Origin: Pedobacter sp. W3I1
GTDB taxonomy: Bacteria; Bacteroidota; Bacteroidia; Sphingobacteriales; Sphingobacteriaceae
DNA: 64,000 nt
Direction of reading: 5' to 3'
NCBI RefSeq assembly: GCF_030816015.1
Contig: NZ_JAUSXN010000001.1
Coordinates: forward strand, 1,178,001-1,242,000
Part shown: positions 35,779-44,501 of the stretch, one piece after another
Numbering within the stretch: position 1 is the stretch's first letter
Layout of the letters: each line of letters opens with the position of its first letter
Made by a program: the position numbers and the translations under genes
The notes under the pieces: model-generated
What the model was told of the DNA's origin: nothing
Databases searched by the model: none
What the model saw: the letters and a program-made list of their open reading frames with translations, nothing else

Positions 35779-36632
35779 TAATCTTTACTTGCCTTAAATA
35801 GTTTTTCTTTTTCTACGGCTGTTAATTTATCGTATCCTGAGGTTGATATTTTATCTAAAATGCTATCTATTTCCTGTTGAGAAACACCGCCTTTAAATTC
35901 AGGTTTTTTAACCGGTTTTTCATTCCGAACTACCTTTAATTTTGGTTTGCGTTCGAACAGCTTGCTCCAGTCCCTTCCACTTTGCAAACTTTTAATAAAA
36001 GTGAAACCTAAAAGTGCGCCACCAATATGCGCTAAACTTCCACCTGCGTTTACTGAGCCGATGGCAATAAAATCAAGCACAAAATATATAATGGCAATCC
36101 ATTTAATTTTAACCTCTCCAAAGAAAAGCAGCATGATGGTGTAATTCGGTACCAGTGTTGCGGCGGCGAAAATAATGGCCATTACTGCCGCAGATGCCCC
36201 TACAATGGTTACGCCGGCTAATCCACCAGAATAAACTGGGAATATATTCAATATGGCTACGGCAAATAAGCCCCCAAATAAACCACCGGCAAGGTAAACA
36301 AAATGAAACTGACGGCTTTTTAAGAAATTCATGAATATGTTGCCGAACCAAAATAAGCCCAGCATATTAAATAGGATATGAAGAATCCCATCATGAATAA
36401 ACATGTAGGTAAATATGGTATAAAAGCGTTCAGGCAGTTTTGAAATACTGGCGGGTAAACCAACATATTCTCTGATCCATAAATCGAAGTCGATAGGGAT
36501 ACGTCCTAAAAAAACAATTACACCAATAATGGCGGTGATTAAAAACAGCATCACATTAACCCCAATGTAAAAGAACAATGGGTTGCCCGATTGAAAAACC
36601 TTGTATTTTAAATCTTTGAAAGTATTATTCAT
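35778..36632 (-). CDS. Rhomboid-family intramembrane serine protease
   Basis: A 284-residue membrane protease. Six or seven hydrophobic segments are visible. The catalytic serine sits in VGASAAVMAI (rhomboid GxSx; here GASA rather than the usual GASG) and the histidine in LAHIGGALLGF. The loop-1 motif (IREYVGL ... IFTYMFIHDGILHILFNMLGLFWFG) is present with H.LFNM. The cytosolic C-terminal tail (about 70 residues, basic with QQEIDSILDKIS) matches a small conserved tail domain seen in Bacteroidota rhomboids. It overlaps the next upstream rhomboid by 8 bp and the EEP gene by 1 bp. Confidence 0.9.
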   Translation of the reverse strand: MNNTFKDLKYKVFQSGNPLFFYIGVNVMLFLITAIIGVIVFLGRIPIDFDLWIREYVGLPASISKLPERFYTIFTYMFIHDGILHILFNMLGLFWFGNIFMNFLKSRQFHFVYLAGGLFGGLFAVAILNIFPVYSGGLAGVTIVGASAAVMAIIFAAATLVPNYTIMLLFFGEVKIKWIAIIYFVLDFIAIGSVNAGGSLAHIGGALLGFTFIKSLQSGRDWSKLFERKPKLKVVRNEKPVKKPEFKGGVSQQEIDSILDKISTSGYDKLTAVEKEKLFKASKD

Positions 36633-37356
36633 AGAGTGTATAAAATGTATCGTTTTTGTCTTTCCATATTTTAACGAGTATAAAACCGATTAAGGCACCC
36701 CCAAGGTGCGCATAATGGGCAATAGAATCGCCTTCAAACTGGGCAACACCCAAAGATAACTCTACTAAAATATAAATTGGTATAATATATTTTGCTTTTA
36801 CCGGAACCGGAATAAACATAATCAGTAATTCGGCATTTGGATAAAGCATGCCAAAAGCAACCAATAAACCAAAAATGGCACCAGAAGCACCAACCATGCC
36901 CCCAAAATAGATGCTGCGTAGTGTAACCGCTTGTGCCATTGAAAGTTGATTTGTGTTGAACTCCCCTTGAAATAATGCGGTAAGGTTTATCTTTCCATTA
37001 TTGGTGGCACTACCAATAATCTGGTGTACTTCATAGGCCTGTACCGCCCACTGCAATGCAAGTGCACCTAAGCCGGTAATAAAATAAAAGATAATAAATT
37101 TTTTGCCTCCCCATCTTGATTCTAACAAACTTCCAAAAGAATACAATGCAAACATGTTAAAAAAGATGTGTGCTATACCGCCATGCATAAACATGTAGCT
37201 AATCGGCTGCCATATCTCAAACTTCGGAGAGTCAAAATAATATACAGCTAACCGATCATCAAGGTGAAGCGTTGTTAGCAGGTAGCTAGCCACGAAAAAT
37301 AAGATGTTAATAATCAGTAGGTTTTTTACTACCGGTGGAATATATATGTTATTCAT
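36625..37356 (-). CDS. Rhomboid-family intramembrane serine protease
   Basis: A 243-residue membrane protease with the canonical core: loop 1 ISYMFMHGGIAHIFFNMFALYSFG, catalytic Ser in MVGASGAIFGLL (residues 156-167) and catalytic His in HYAHLGGALIGFI (about 217-229). An insertion of about 30 residues (IIGSATNNGKINLTALFQGE) follows the third helix. It cleaves transmembrane substrates within the bilayer; targets unknown. It is the first gene of the rhomboid-rhomboid-EEP operon, and its stop overlaps the next start (ATGAATAA). The operon lies 184 bp downstream of mutL, so read-through from mutL is possible. Confidence 0.93.
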   Translation of the reverse strand: MNNIYIPPVVKNLLIINILFFVASYLLTTLHLDDRLAVYYFDSPKFEIWQPISYMFMHGGIAHIFFNMFALYSFGSLLESRWGGKKFIIFYFITGLGALALQWAVQAYEVHQIIGSATNNGKINLTALFQGEFNTNQLSMAQAVTLRSIYFGGMVGASGAIFGLLVAFGMLYPNAELLIMFIPVPVKAKYIIPIYILVELSLGVAQFEGDSIAHYAHLGGALIGFILVKIWKDKNDTFYTLYE

Positions 37357-37540
37357 TTAATTTTTAAAATCGGTTAACGGGTTAATTGTTCAGCCACGGT
37401 TAATTGTTTAAACTGGTTAATCGGTTAATTGTTTTTTCATCCCCAGTCCTCTTCAAAAGGGGAACGGAAAGGCGTCCAACGATGGACTTTCCGACTTTCC
37501 CTTTGATCTTCCGACCTCTGACCCCGGACTTTCCGACTTT
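37357..37540. repeat. Short direct repeats between mutL and the rhomboid operon
   Basis: The stretch 37369-37431 contains several copies of GGTTAATTGTT and TCGGTTAA(C/T) (e.g. GGTTAATTGTTCAGCC, GGTTAATTGTTTAAAC, GGTTAATCGGTTAATTG). 37478-37545 contains a degenerate run of CCGACTTTCC/CTTCCGACCT of the low-complexity family seen also near 2395-2480 and 48800-48835. Confidence 0.7.
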
Positions 37541-39380
37541 CTAACCCTTCTCAAACTTCTTATCCAGCTCTGCCAAGGTAATGGTTTGGATAATCGGCTT
37601 TCCACTCACGCTAAAGTTAGGTGTTTTACAGGCGAAAAGTTCATCAATCAAGGTATTCATTTCTTCCTGTCCAAGGCTCGTTCCAGCTTTAATGGCACTG
37701 TTTTTAGCTAAACTCCTGGCCAGGCTATCGCGCTTGCTCAGTTTTAGTTCCTGCTGCGAGTTTTTAAAGCCCTCAATCAGTTGTTCAAATAATTGCATTT
37801 CATTAATGTTGCTGCTGCCCAGGTCAACCGGTACGCCTTCTACTACCAACGTATTTTTACCAAATTCCCGTACATCGAAACCCAAACTTTTTATATCATC
37901 CAGTAAACTTTTGGCCAGTTCAAAATCATGGGCATTAAGTGTAATGGTTTGCGGAAATAAACTCTGCTGCGATGCACCTTTGCGGTCATCAAGATGTACG
38001 AGAAAACGCTCATAAAGGATCCGCTCGTGTGCCATTTGTTGATCAATGACCATTAATCCCGACTTGATCTGCGAAACAATATAACGGTTATGCAATTGCA
38101 TGTACTGCTTTTGCTTGGTTTCTAAAACAGTTTCATCAGCATAAATAGAAGTTTGCTCTATAATGGGCTGTTCTGTTATTTCGTAAAGGGAACCCCAGTT
38201 TTTAGCACTCGGTTTGGCTTCATAATTTCTTGGCGAAGTAGCATAACCTGATGTAGAACTGCTATCACTGGCAAAGGGGTTAAAATCAGGATTGAAATTA
38301 ATGCTTGGTGGAACGATATCTTCGACCGCTTTATGGGTAATCATATTGCTAAAACCGGTTTCCTGATCAAAATCTAAAGTTGGAGAAATGTTATAACGGC
38401 CAATGGAACGTTTTACCGCCGATTTCATGATTGCATAAATGGATTTTTCATCCAGATACTTAATTTCTGTTTTGGTAGGGTGAACATTTACATCAAATTT
38501 TTGAAGGATCGATCTCAATAAACAGTACATACAGCGGGTAACTGTCGTCAGGTAATAAATCTTCGAAAGCCGAGCTTACCGCATGGTTTAAGTATGGATC
38601 TTTAATGAAACGGTTATTCACAAAAAAGAACTGCTCCCCCCTGGTTTTTTTTGCAAAAGCAGGTTTACCGATATACCCTTTTAGGTTAATAATGGTCGTT
38701 TCTTCTTCAACAGGAACCAAACGTTCGTTGTAGTTGTTGCCAAAAAGATGGACAATACGCTGCTTTAAATTGCCTTTTGGCAGGTTAAAAATCTCGGTTC
38801 CATCGTGATGCAGACTAAAAAATACAGCGGGATGTGCCAGTGCTATCCGTTGAAATTCGTCCAGGATATGGCGCATTTCAACCGGATTACTTTTAAGGAA
38901 GTTTCTTCTGGCGGGCGTATTAAAAAACAGATTTTTAATCGAAATCTGCGTTCCCGGAGAAGTAGCTACAGGTTCCTGATTGGTTACCTGTGCACCTTCG
39001 ATAGAAATGCAAGTGCCAATTTCATCTTCATGCCTGCGGGTTTTCATTTCTACCTGCGAAATGGCTGCAATAGAAGCCATAGCCTCGCCGCGGAAACCCA
39101 TGGTGCGGATGGCGAATAAATCTTCCGCTTTTTTTACTTTCGATGTGGCGTGGCGTTCGAAACACATTCTGGCATCGGTAACGCTCATTCCACAGCCGTT
39201 ATCTATAATCTGAATCAATGCCTTACCGGCATCTTTTACTACCAGTTGAATTTTATCTGCGCCGGCATCTATCGAATTTTCGAGCAATTCCTTTACCGCT
39301 GAGGAAGGTCGTTGAACAACTTCTCCGGCAGCAATTTGATTGGCAACAGCATCAGGCAATAAGTGAATAATATCAGTCAT
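37541..39380 (-). pseudogene. mutL: DNA mismatch repair protein MutL gene, interrupted by a frameshift
   Basis: One mutL gene in two frames. The first (39380-38493, 295 residues) holds the GHKL ATPase: [31 protein letters not shown] (in parts), [15 protein letters not shown] and [11 protein letters not shown]. It runs to [10 protein letters not shown] and stops. The second (open from 38530, matching the family from about 38494 to 37541) resumes with DVNVHPTKTEIKYLDEK, then the linker and the C-terminal dimerisation/endonuclease region with IDQQMAHERILYE, corresponding to the DQHA(x)2E(x)4E metal motif with changes. The break is an extra base in AAATTTTT (38495-38502, minus strand AAAAATTT). 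The intact product would be about 613 residues, a normal length. It is either a real mutation, reversible slippage or a sequencing indel. Confidence 0.95.
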
Positions 39381-40010
39381 GTATTAAGGCAAAGTGAATT
39401 CGCTAAATTATGCAAAATAAGCTTAAAGAACCCGATTTGTTTAAAACTCAACATGTAAATGACTGTAAGTAAATAGAATTAATTGTCTCTTGGGCTTGTT
39501 TAATATTTTTTGTCATCTGAACGCACTGAGGGATCTATAGAAGAAAAAATTAATTTCCTTTGCTTCCATTTCTTATTTTCTTTTTTTGAAAAGCAGGTTC
39601 CTGTATCAATCGGTTCCGGCAGTCCCGCTGTACGCTGTATCTTTTTGGCTGCCCTTCGACTCCGCTCAGGATGACAGCTAAAAAGATGCCGCTCCCATCG
39701 GGTTTATTTTACAAAGGGCTGTTCAGCCAAACATAGTGAAGAAATAAACATTCATTTTTACGAAGAGTCGTCCTCCTGAACTCGTTTCAGGATCTATTAA
39801 CGGATAAAAATGTTGTTATTTAGGTGTTTATTTACCTTGAGGCTGTATCATAAATATAGAATTGTCGTCCTGAGCCTGTTGAAGGACCTGTTTAAATGCC
39901 CCGTAAAGCGTTTCGACTACTTGTTCCGATTCTTCGTATCGATTGGACACATCTACACCAGCCTGTATTTGTTTTTAGCGCATATTACTAAGGCGATCGT
40001 CCTGCTGTCC
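39381..40010. repeat. Gene-free stretch of intergenic repeats
   Basis: No gene. It contains CCCTTCGACTCCGCTCAGGATGACAG near 39652-39678, CGTCCTCCTGAACTCGTTTCAGGATC (39769-39794), and GTCGTCCTGAGCCTGTTGAAGGACCTGTTTAAA (in parts, 39863-39895) followed by GCGTTTCGACTACTTGTTCC. The last block ends in AGGCGATCGTCCTGCTGTCC, which joins the IS4 target palindrome. Confidence 0.7.
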
Positions 40011-40020
40011 CGAAGCTTCG
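40011..40020. repeat. Left target-site duplication of the IS4 element
   Basis: CGAAGCTTCG, itself a palindrome, is repeated at 41432-41441 directly outside the other inverted repeat. Ten bases is within the usual range for IS4-family duplications. Confidence 0.85.
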
Positions 40021-41431
40021 CATGCGCGTCAAGTTAATCTGAAAATAGTTGGTTCAAATTAATCCTATGGTTTCTTTTTTCATATTTACAGTACTTATCT
40101 ATCACATCCCTGCACTGTTTACTGCCTATAGCGATTAACTCTTTCATGTTCAATACAAATAACTGTACACATTTGATCAAGCTAATTGTGCCTTTGGCAT
40201 ATCGGATAACTGGCAGGAATATCTTTTGCATAAACAGGCACATAAACATCAACAAGAGGTATACGTTTGTGCTGATCCGTTTTTCATTGGTACAACCATT
40301 ATGCAGCAACTGCTGTAGGTGGAAGCCACTTTTCCAGGATTTGAATACAATCTCTATCTGCCAACGTACCCGGTATGCCTGATCGGCCTGGGCAGCTGTC
40401 CAGGTTTCTTCACCTACATTGGTTATCAGTACCGTATACTCCAGCCATCTGTAATAGTCCTGGCTGTGGTTCAGTCGCCTGTCCCTATCCTGTTTGGCCT
40501 TTCTGATTCTTTGTGCTGCAAGCTGCTTTGGCAGGGGAATCATGATCATTCTCACTTTTACATTCTTTTGTTTGCCTATCATTAGCCACATATCCCTTTT
40601 CGATCTGCTTTTCAGCAAGTCTTTCAGGTGTAGTTGTTTTCCATTGCAATCGTACATATTCAGACCAAAACGTAACCTGCTCAGAAAGAAGGCACCTTTG
40701 CCGGTAAGCTTTTCGAAGACCTCCAGTACAAAATACCCCAAATCTCTGATAAGCAGTTCGCCGGCTGATATCTTTTCAAGGATTTGCTGACTGGCCGATT
40801 GGTCATTATCGGTAAAGGAACCCAACGAGAAATGCAGGAACTGCATATTGCATATATCGATGAAGGCCTGTATACGGGCTACTGCCTTTTGTTTGCCCTT
40901 ACTGAAATTACCTCTGAACACTTCTGAGAGTTTCTGGGGGAGATGTAAGGTGGTGCTGTCTTGTAGGATGACCCTTTTAAAATGGCTGAAAAGATTGCTC
41001 GGACGTCTATATCTGTAGAAGATACCTTGCAGCAACACATGCTCCAGAAGTGCTTTGGCAAAAGCTACCGATGATGGCCCCAAACGATCAAATACTGCTT
41101 GTTTGCTTACAGGAGTTCCGCTAAGCTGGCTAATATGAAAAGCCCATTGACTGAATGTGTTTTGCATTTGAGAACAGCTTAACACAAAGCCCATAACAAA
41201 ATCTATCGGAGAAATCTTCTTTGCACTGCGCCGGAGAAAACCACTACTTCGGGCTATAGTAGCAACGGTTGATCCACCAAAAAAAATATTAAATCTTTTC
41301 TTTATTTTTGAATTGAAAAAGCGGCTTGTAGACATTGTTAAATGTGTTAGAACTACAAGTTGCTTTTTCTCTTTCAAATAATAATCACATACTTTTCAAC
41401 CTCTGTCAATATCATTAACTTGACGCGCATG
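40021..41431 (-). mobile_element. IS4-family insertion sequence
   Basis: A complete 1,411-bp element with perfect 18-bp terminal inverted repeats CATGCGCGTCAAGTTAAT (40021-40038) and its complement (41414-41431), and a 10-bp direct duplication of CGAAGCTTCG at both ends. It carries one transposase gene. The target is the centre of a CCCGAAGCTTCGGG palindrome within an intergenic repeat; the uninterrupted relative is at about 529-570. The intact ends and gene suggest a recent insertion. Confidence 0.93.
40034..41377 (-). CDS. IS4-family DDE transposase
   Basis: A 447-residue transposase; the start could also be the internal Met at 41335 (MSTSRFF). Catalytic features: RVILQDSTTLHLP (first Asp), LLIRDLGYFVLEVF (second Asp in the RDLGYF block), and the C-terminal YRVRWQIEIVFKSWKSGFHL, which fits the YREK signature Y-x2-R-x3-E-x6-K with the catalytic Glu. 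It is basic and intact, ending four bases before the inner edge of the left inverted repeat. It carries out cut-and-paste transposition of the element. Confidence 0.96.
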   Translation of the reverse strand: MKEKKQLVVLTHLTMSTSRFFNSKIKKRFNIFFGGSTVATIARSSGFLRRSAKKISPIDFVMGFVLSCSQMQNTFSQWAFHISQLSGTPVSKQAVFDRLGPSSVAFAKALLEHVLLQGIFYRYRRPSNLFSHFKRVILQDSTTLHLPQKLSEVFRGNFSKGKQKAVARIQAFIDICNMQFLHFSLGSFTDNDQSASQQILEKISAGELLIRDLGYFVLEVFEKLTGKGAFFLSRLRFGLNMYDCNGKQLHLKDLLKSRSKRDMWLMIGKQKNVKVRMIMIPLPKQLAAQRIRKAKQDRDRRLNHSQDYYRWLEYTVLITNVGEETWTAAQADQAYRVRWQIEIVFKSWKSGFHLQQLLHNGCTNEKRISTNVYLLLMFMCLFMQKIFLPVIRYAKGTISLIKCVQLFVLNMKELIAIGSKQCRDVIDKYCKYEKRNHRINLNQLFSD

Positions 41432-41441
41432 CGAAGCTTCG

Positions 41442-42126
41442 GGATCAGCATCTCTTCTGCTATTAAGTAACTCTAAACACAAATATTGATTTATTCCGCT
41501 CTTTGCCGCGGAGGCATGGTAATTTTTCGCAGTTAACGTTATTTTTATCTGTGCTCAAGAATGCTGGCGCATTTTGGAGCGCCAAAGTACCCCAAGCGCT
41601 TTGTCAATCCGGCAATGTGGCTTCTCACCGCCCACGCTCATCAAAAAAACAGTGGCACTTCGTTTAATCAGTTTTTGTTTGTGTTTTCTTTGGGCTGATT
41701 GAGCCCTTCGGGGTTTGTGTTCAATTTATATTAAACTTTGAATTCAGTGCTAATGAACACAAAACCACTGCGTTTCAGGTTTGGTAATGCTATTTGGGCC
41801 ATTGTGCACCTATTTTTTTGATTCTCCCGCCACTTGGGATTGACGGCGTTCTTCGATAAAGACTGTTGTTTATTAAAGCCAGCTAGCATGATGCCCAAAC
41901 CATTCTTAAAAAAGATGTGTCCACACGATAGGCCTGTATGGGAAAGACGAACTTTCTATTAAAATCTGTCAATGATAGTGGAGTCGTATGATCTTTAATA
42001 GCTGATAAATGCCTCTATTCAATAAACTGAGCCATTCAATGCATGTGGCATGTAAATGACGCAAATAAGTCGTCCTTTAATTTAAATATGATGCTTTACA
42101 TTTGTTCAACGCAACCGTTAAAAATT
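41442..42126. other. Gene-free stretch after the IS4 element
   Basis: About 680 bases without a credible gene. After the target repeat (GGGATCAGCATCTCTTCTGC) it holds fragments resembling relics of non-coding sequence (GTTTGTGTTTTCTTTGGGCTGATTGAGCCC near 41683-41706), and a reversed copy of the AATGACAGATTTT motif (AAAATCTGTCAATGATAG, about 41961-41978) that forms the target family of the IS110 element. I see nothing else of note until the promoter of the next gene. Confidence 0.55.
42097..42104 (+). promoter_or_regulatory. Probable -7 promoter box for the XRE regulator gene
   Basis: TACATTTG matches the TAnnTTTG consensus. It would start transcription near 42110, about 17 nt before the ATG at 42127, which supports that start rather than the upstream one at 42043. 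Confidence 0.5.
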
Positions 42127-42690
42127 ATGAAATTATCAGATAAGGTAAAAGAACTTAGAAACCAGCATGGTTTCAGTCAGGAGGAACTTGCAAAGCAAAC
42201 CCGGTTGAGCTTGCGCACGATTCAGCGTATCGAACAAAATGAAACGGAGGCAAGGGGAGATACCCTGATCAGGCTGGCACAGGTTTTTGGTTTAAAACCG
42301 ATAGATTTAACTCCTCAAGCCGAAAAAGAACAGACTTACCTTATTCCACTTCTAAATTTCTCGGCGCTAAGTTTTCTTATTTACCCCATACTGGGTTTTA
42401 TTGTACCCTTAATTTTATGGTATTTTAAACGAAATGGAGATGAAAAGCTAAATGAAACGGGTAAAAAGTTACTTAATTTTCAAGCTACGTGGACGCTGGC
42501 CATCTCTTTGGTATATGCGTTTTCTATGTTCATTAAGGTGATGCATTTTGGAGGAATCTTTAGGATTTACACTTTTCTAATCATTATTTATGGTTTCTAT
42601 GCCTTAAATTTTGTGCTTATTTTATTTAATACTTTTCGGAGCAAGAATTTAAAAGACGTAATTTATAAGCCAGCAATTCCGTTTTTTTAA
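42127..42690 (+). CDS. XRE-family regulator with C-terminal DUF4870-like membrane domain
   Basis: A 187-residue protein. The N-terminal HTH_3 domain (MKLSDKVKELRNQHGFSQEELAKQTRLSLRTIQRIEQNE, residues 1-39) is typical of Cro/CI-type DNA binding. The C-terminal part has hydrophobic helices (FSALSFLIYPILGFIVPLILWYF with a trailing KRNGDEKLNETGKKLLNFQ loop, then WTLAISLVYAFSMFI and IYTFLIIIYGFYALNFVLILF), the DUF4870 pattern. It is therefore a membrane-anchored regulator. The open frame extends upstream to 42043, but HTH and promoter positions favour 42127. No operon partner is evident. Confidence 0.88.
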   Translation: MKLSDKVKELRNQHGFSQEELAKQTRLSLRTIQRIEQNETEARGDTLIRLAQVFGLKPIDLTPQAEKEQTYLIPLLNFSALSFLIYPILGFIVPLILWYFKRNGDEKLNETGKKLLNFQATWTLAISLVYAFSMFIKVMHFGGIFRIYTFLIIIYGFYALNFVLILFNTFRSKNLKDVIYKPAIPFF

Positions 42691-42866
42691 AGACTAAAGC
42701 TTGAGTGGTCTGTGGAGACACAGACTACGGCTTATTCACATGTATTCTACTCGAGAAATACACTCCGTGTTTTCCGTGCCTCCGTGGCAAAAATACCTTA
42801 AACAAATTCTTTCTGTAAAACCGAATTTACAAATCCAAATGCTTTCAATTTTCTATCTTTATCGAT

Positions 42867-44501
42867 ATGAAATCCATTTTATACAGCCTGTTTTTTATTC
42901 TGCTGGTCACTTCCTGCACTAAAAAGGAAGAAGTTGATTTAGTTGTTTATAATGCTAAAGTTTATACCGTAAACAGTAAATTTGATACGGTTGAGGCCTT
43001 CGCTGTAAAGAATGGTAAAATCCTGGCCCTTGGTAAAAGCGATGATATCAAGGCCAAATATGAAGGCAAAGAAGAAATCAATGCCGAAGGTAAAACCGTT
43101 TATCCAGGTTTTATAGACGCACATGCCCATTTTTATGGCTACGGCCAAAGTTTGCAAACAGCTGATTTAAGAGAAACAAAATCGTGGGATGAAGTGCTCG
43201 CCCGCTTAACTGATTTTGCTAAAACGCACCCTGATGGTTGGTTAATTGGTAATGGCTGGGACCAAAACGATTGGGACAATAAAGCTTTTCCAACAAATGA
43301 AAAACTAACGGCCCTTTTCCCTGATCGTCCGGTATTTTTAAATCGTATCGATGGTCACGCGGCTATCGCCAATCAAAAAGCGTTGGATGATGCGGGCATT
43401 AAAGGCGAGCAGAAATTGGTGGGTGGCGATATGCTAACCCAAAATGGAAAGCTTACCGGTGTTTTAATCGATAACGCCGTAGCTTTAGTAGAACGTAAAA
43501 TCCCTTCACCGGATGCTAAACTAGCCGAAAAAATATTTATAGATGCACAGAAAAACTGCTTTGCTGCTGGCTTAACCACTATTGATGATTGTGGCTTAAG
43601 TTATCTGGCTGTCGACTTTATCGAAAAACTGCAGAAAGAACACAAACTGAAAATGAGGCTATATGTAATGCTTTCAGATGAACCTGATAATTATAAATAC
43701 CTGTTTAATCGCGGACCGATTAAAACCGATAGATTGAATGTCCGGGCATTTAAAGTTTATGCCGATGGTGCTTTAGGCTCGCGTGGGGCCTGCCTGCTGC
43801 ATCCTTACAGCGATATGCCCAACAAAACAGGCTTTTTATTGAGCGATCAGAAACACTTCGAAGAAGTAGCCGCAAAAATTGCAGCCAATCATTTCCAGAT
43901 GTGCACCCATGCCATTGGCGATTCGGCTAATAGGGTAATCCTGAATATCTACAATAAAATTTTGAAAGGCAAAAATGATCTGCGCTGGCGCATTGAACAT
44001 GCACAGGTAGTAAATGCCAGTGATTTCGATCTTTTTGGAAAAGCGAGTATTGTGCCGTCAGTGCAACCTACACATGCCACTTCCGATATGTATTGGGCCG
44101 GACAGCGTTTGGGTGCCGAAAGGTTAAAAAGTGCTTATGCTTACAAACAATTGTTAAAGCAAAATGGCTGGATTCCTTTGGGTACCGATTTTCCGGTTGA
44201 AAACATTAATCCATTATTAACGTTTTATGCAGCAACAGTGAGAGAAGATGCAAAAGGTTTTCCGAAAGGGGGCTTTCAGATAGAAAATGCCCTAACACCT
44301 GAAGAAGCGCTACGTGGAATGACCATATGGGCAGCAAAAGCCAATTTTGAGGAACATGAAAAGGGCAGTTTGGAGAAAGGTAAATTAGCCGATTTTGTTA
44401 TGCTCGACCACGATATTTTGAAATCAACACCACAAAACATATTAAAAACCAAAGTTTTAAAAACCTACCTGAACGGAGAAAAAGTATATGAAGCGAAATA
44501 G
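42867..44501 (+). CDS. Amidohydrolase-family lipoprotein (YtcJ-like)
   Basis: A 544-residue exported enzyme. The lipoprotein signal MKSILYSLFFILLVTSC has Cys17 as lipid anchor. Metal-dependent hydrolase features: VYPGFIDAHAHFYGYG (HxH metal ligands, near residues 84-99), GWLIGNGWDQNDWD, KVYADGALGSRGACL, CTHAIGDSANRVIL (His near 350), EHAQVV and a late Asp segment LGTDFPVENINPL. YtcJ-like enzymes hydrolyse amide or related bonds of unknown substrates; periplasmic lipoprotein forms are common in this phylum. The stop overlaps the next start by 14 bp, so it is coupled to the serine hydrolase. Confidence 0.92.
   Translation: MKSILYSLFFILLVTSCTKKEEVDLVVYNAKVYTVNSKFDTVEAFAVKNGKILALGKSDDIKAKYEGKEEINAEGKTVYPGFIDAHAHFYGYGQSLQTADLRETKSWDEVLARLTDFAKTHPDGWLIGNGWDQNDWDNKAFPTNEKLTALFPDRPVFLNRIDGHAAIANQKALDDAGIKGEQKLVGGDMLTQNGKLTGVLIDNAVALVERKIPSPDAKLAEKIFIDAQKNCFAAGLTTIDDCGLSYLAVDFIEKLQKEHKLKMRLYVMLSDEPDNYKYLFNRGPIKTDRLNVRAFKVYADGALGSRGACLLHPYSDMPNKTGFLLSDQKHFEEVAAKIAANHFQMCTHAIGDSANRVILNIYNKILKGKNDLRWRIEHAQVVNASDFDLFGKASIVPSVQPTHATSDMYWAGQRLGAERLKSAYAYKQLLKQNGWIPLGTDFPVENINPLLTFYAATVREDAKGFPKGGFQIENALTPEEALRGMTIWAAKANFEEHEKGSLEKGKLADFVMLDHDILKSTPQNILKTKVLKTYLNGEKVYEAK

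Noticed and set aside
37581..38015. 144-codon open frame antisense to mutL
   Set aside because: Mirror of the MutL C-terminal region; serine/leucine-rich shadow translation.
38480..38535. Programmed ribosomal frameshifting in mutL
   Set aside because: There is no evident slippery heptamer followed by a stable pseudoknot, and conserved MutL is not known to need frameshifting. A mutation or sequencing indel is simpler.
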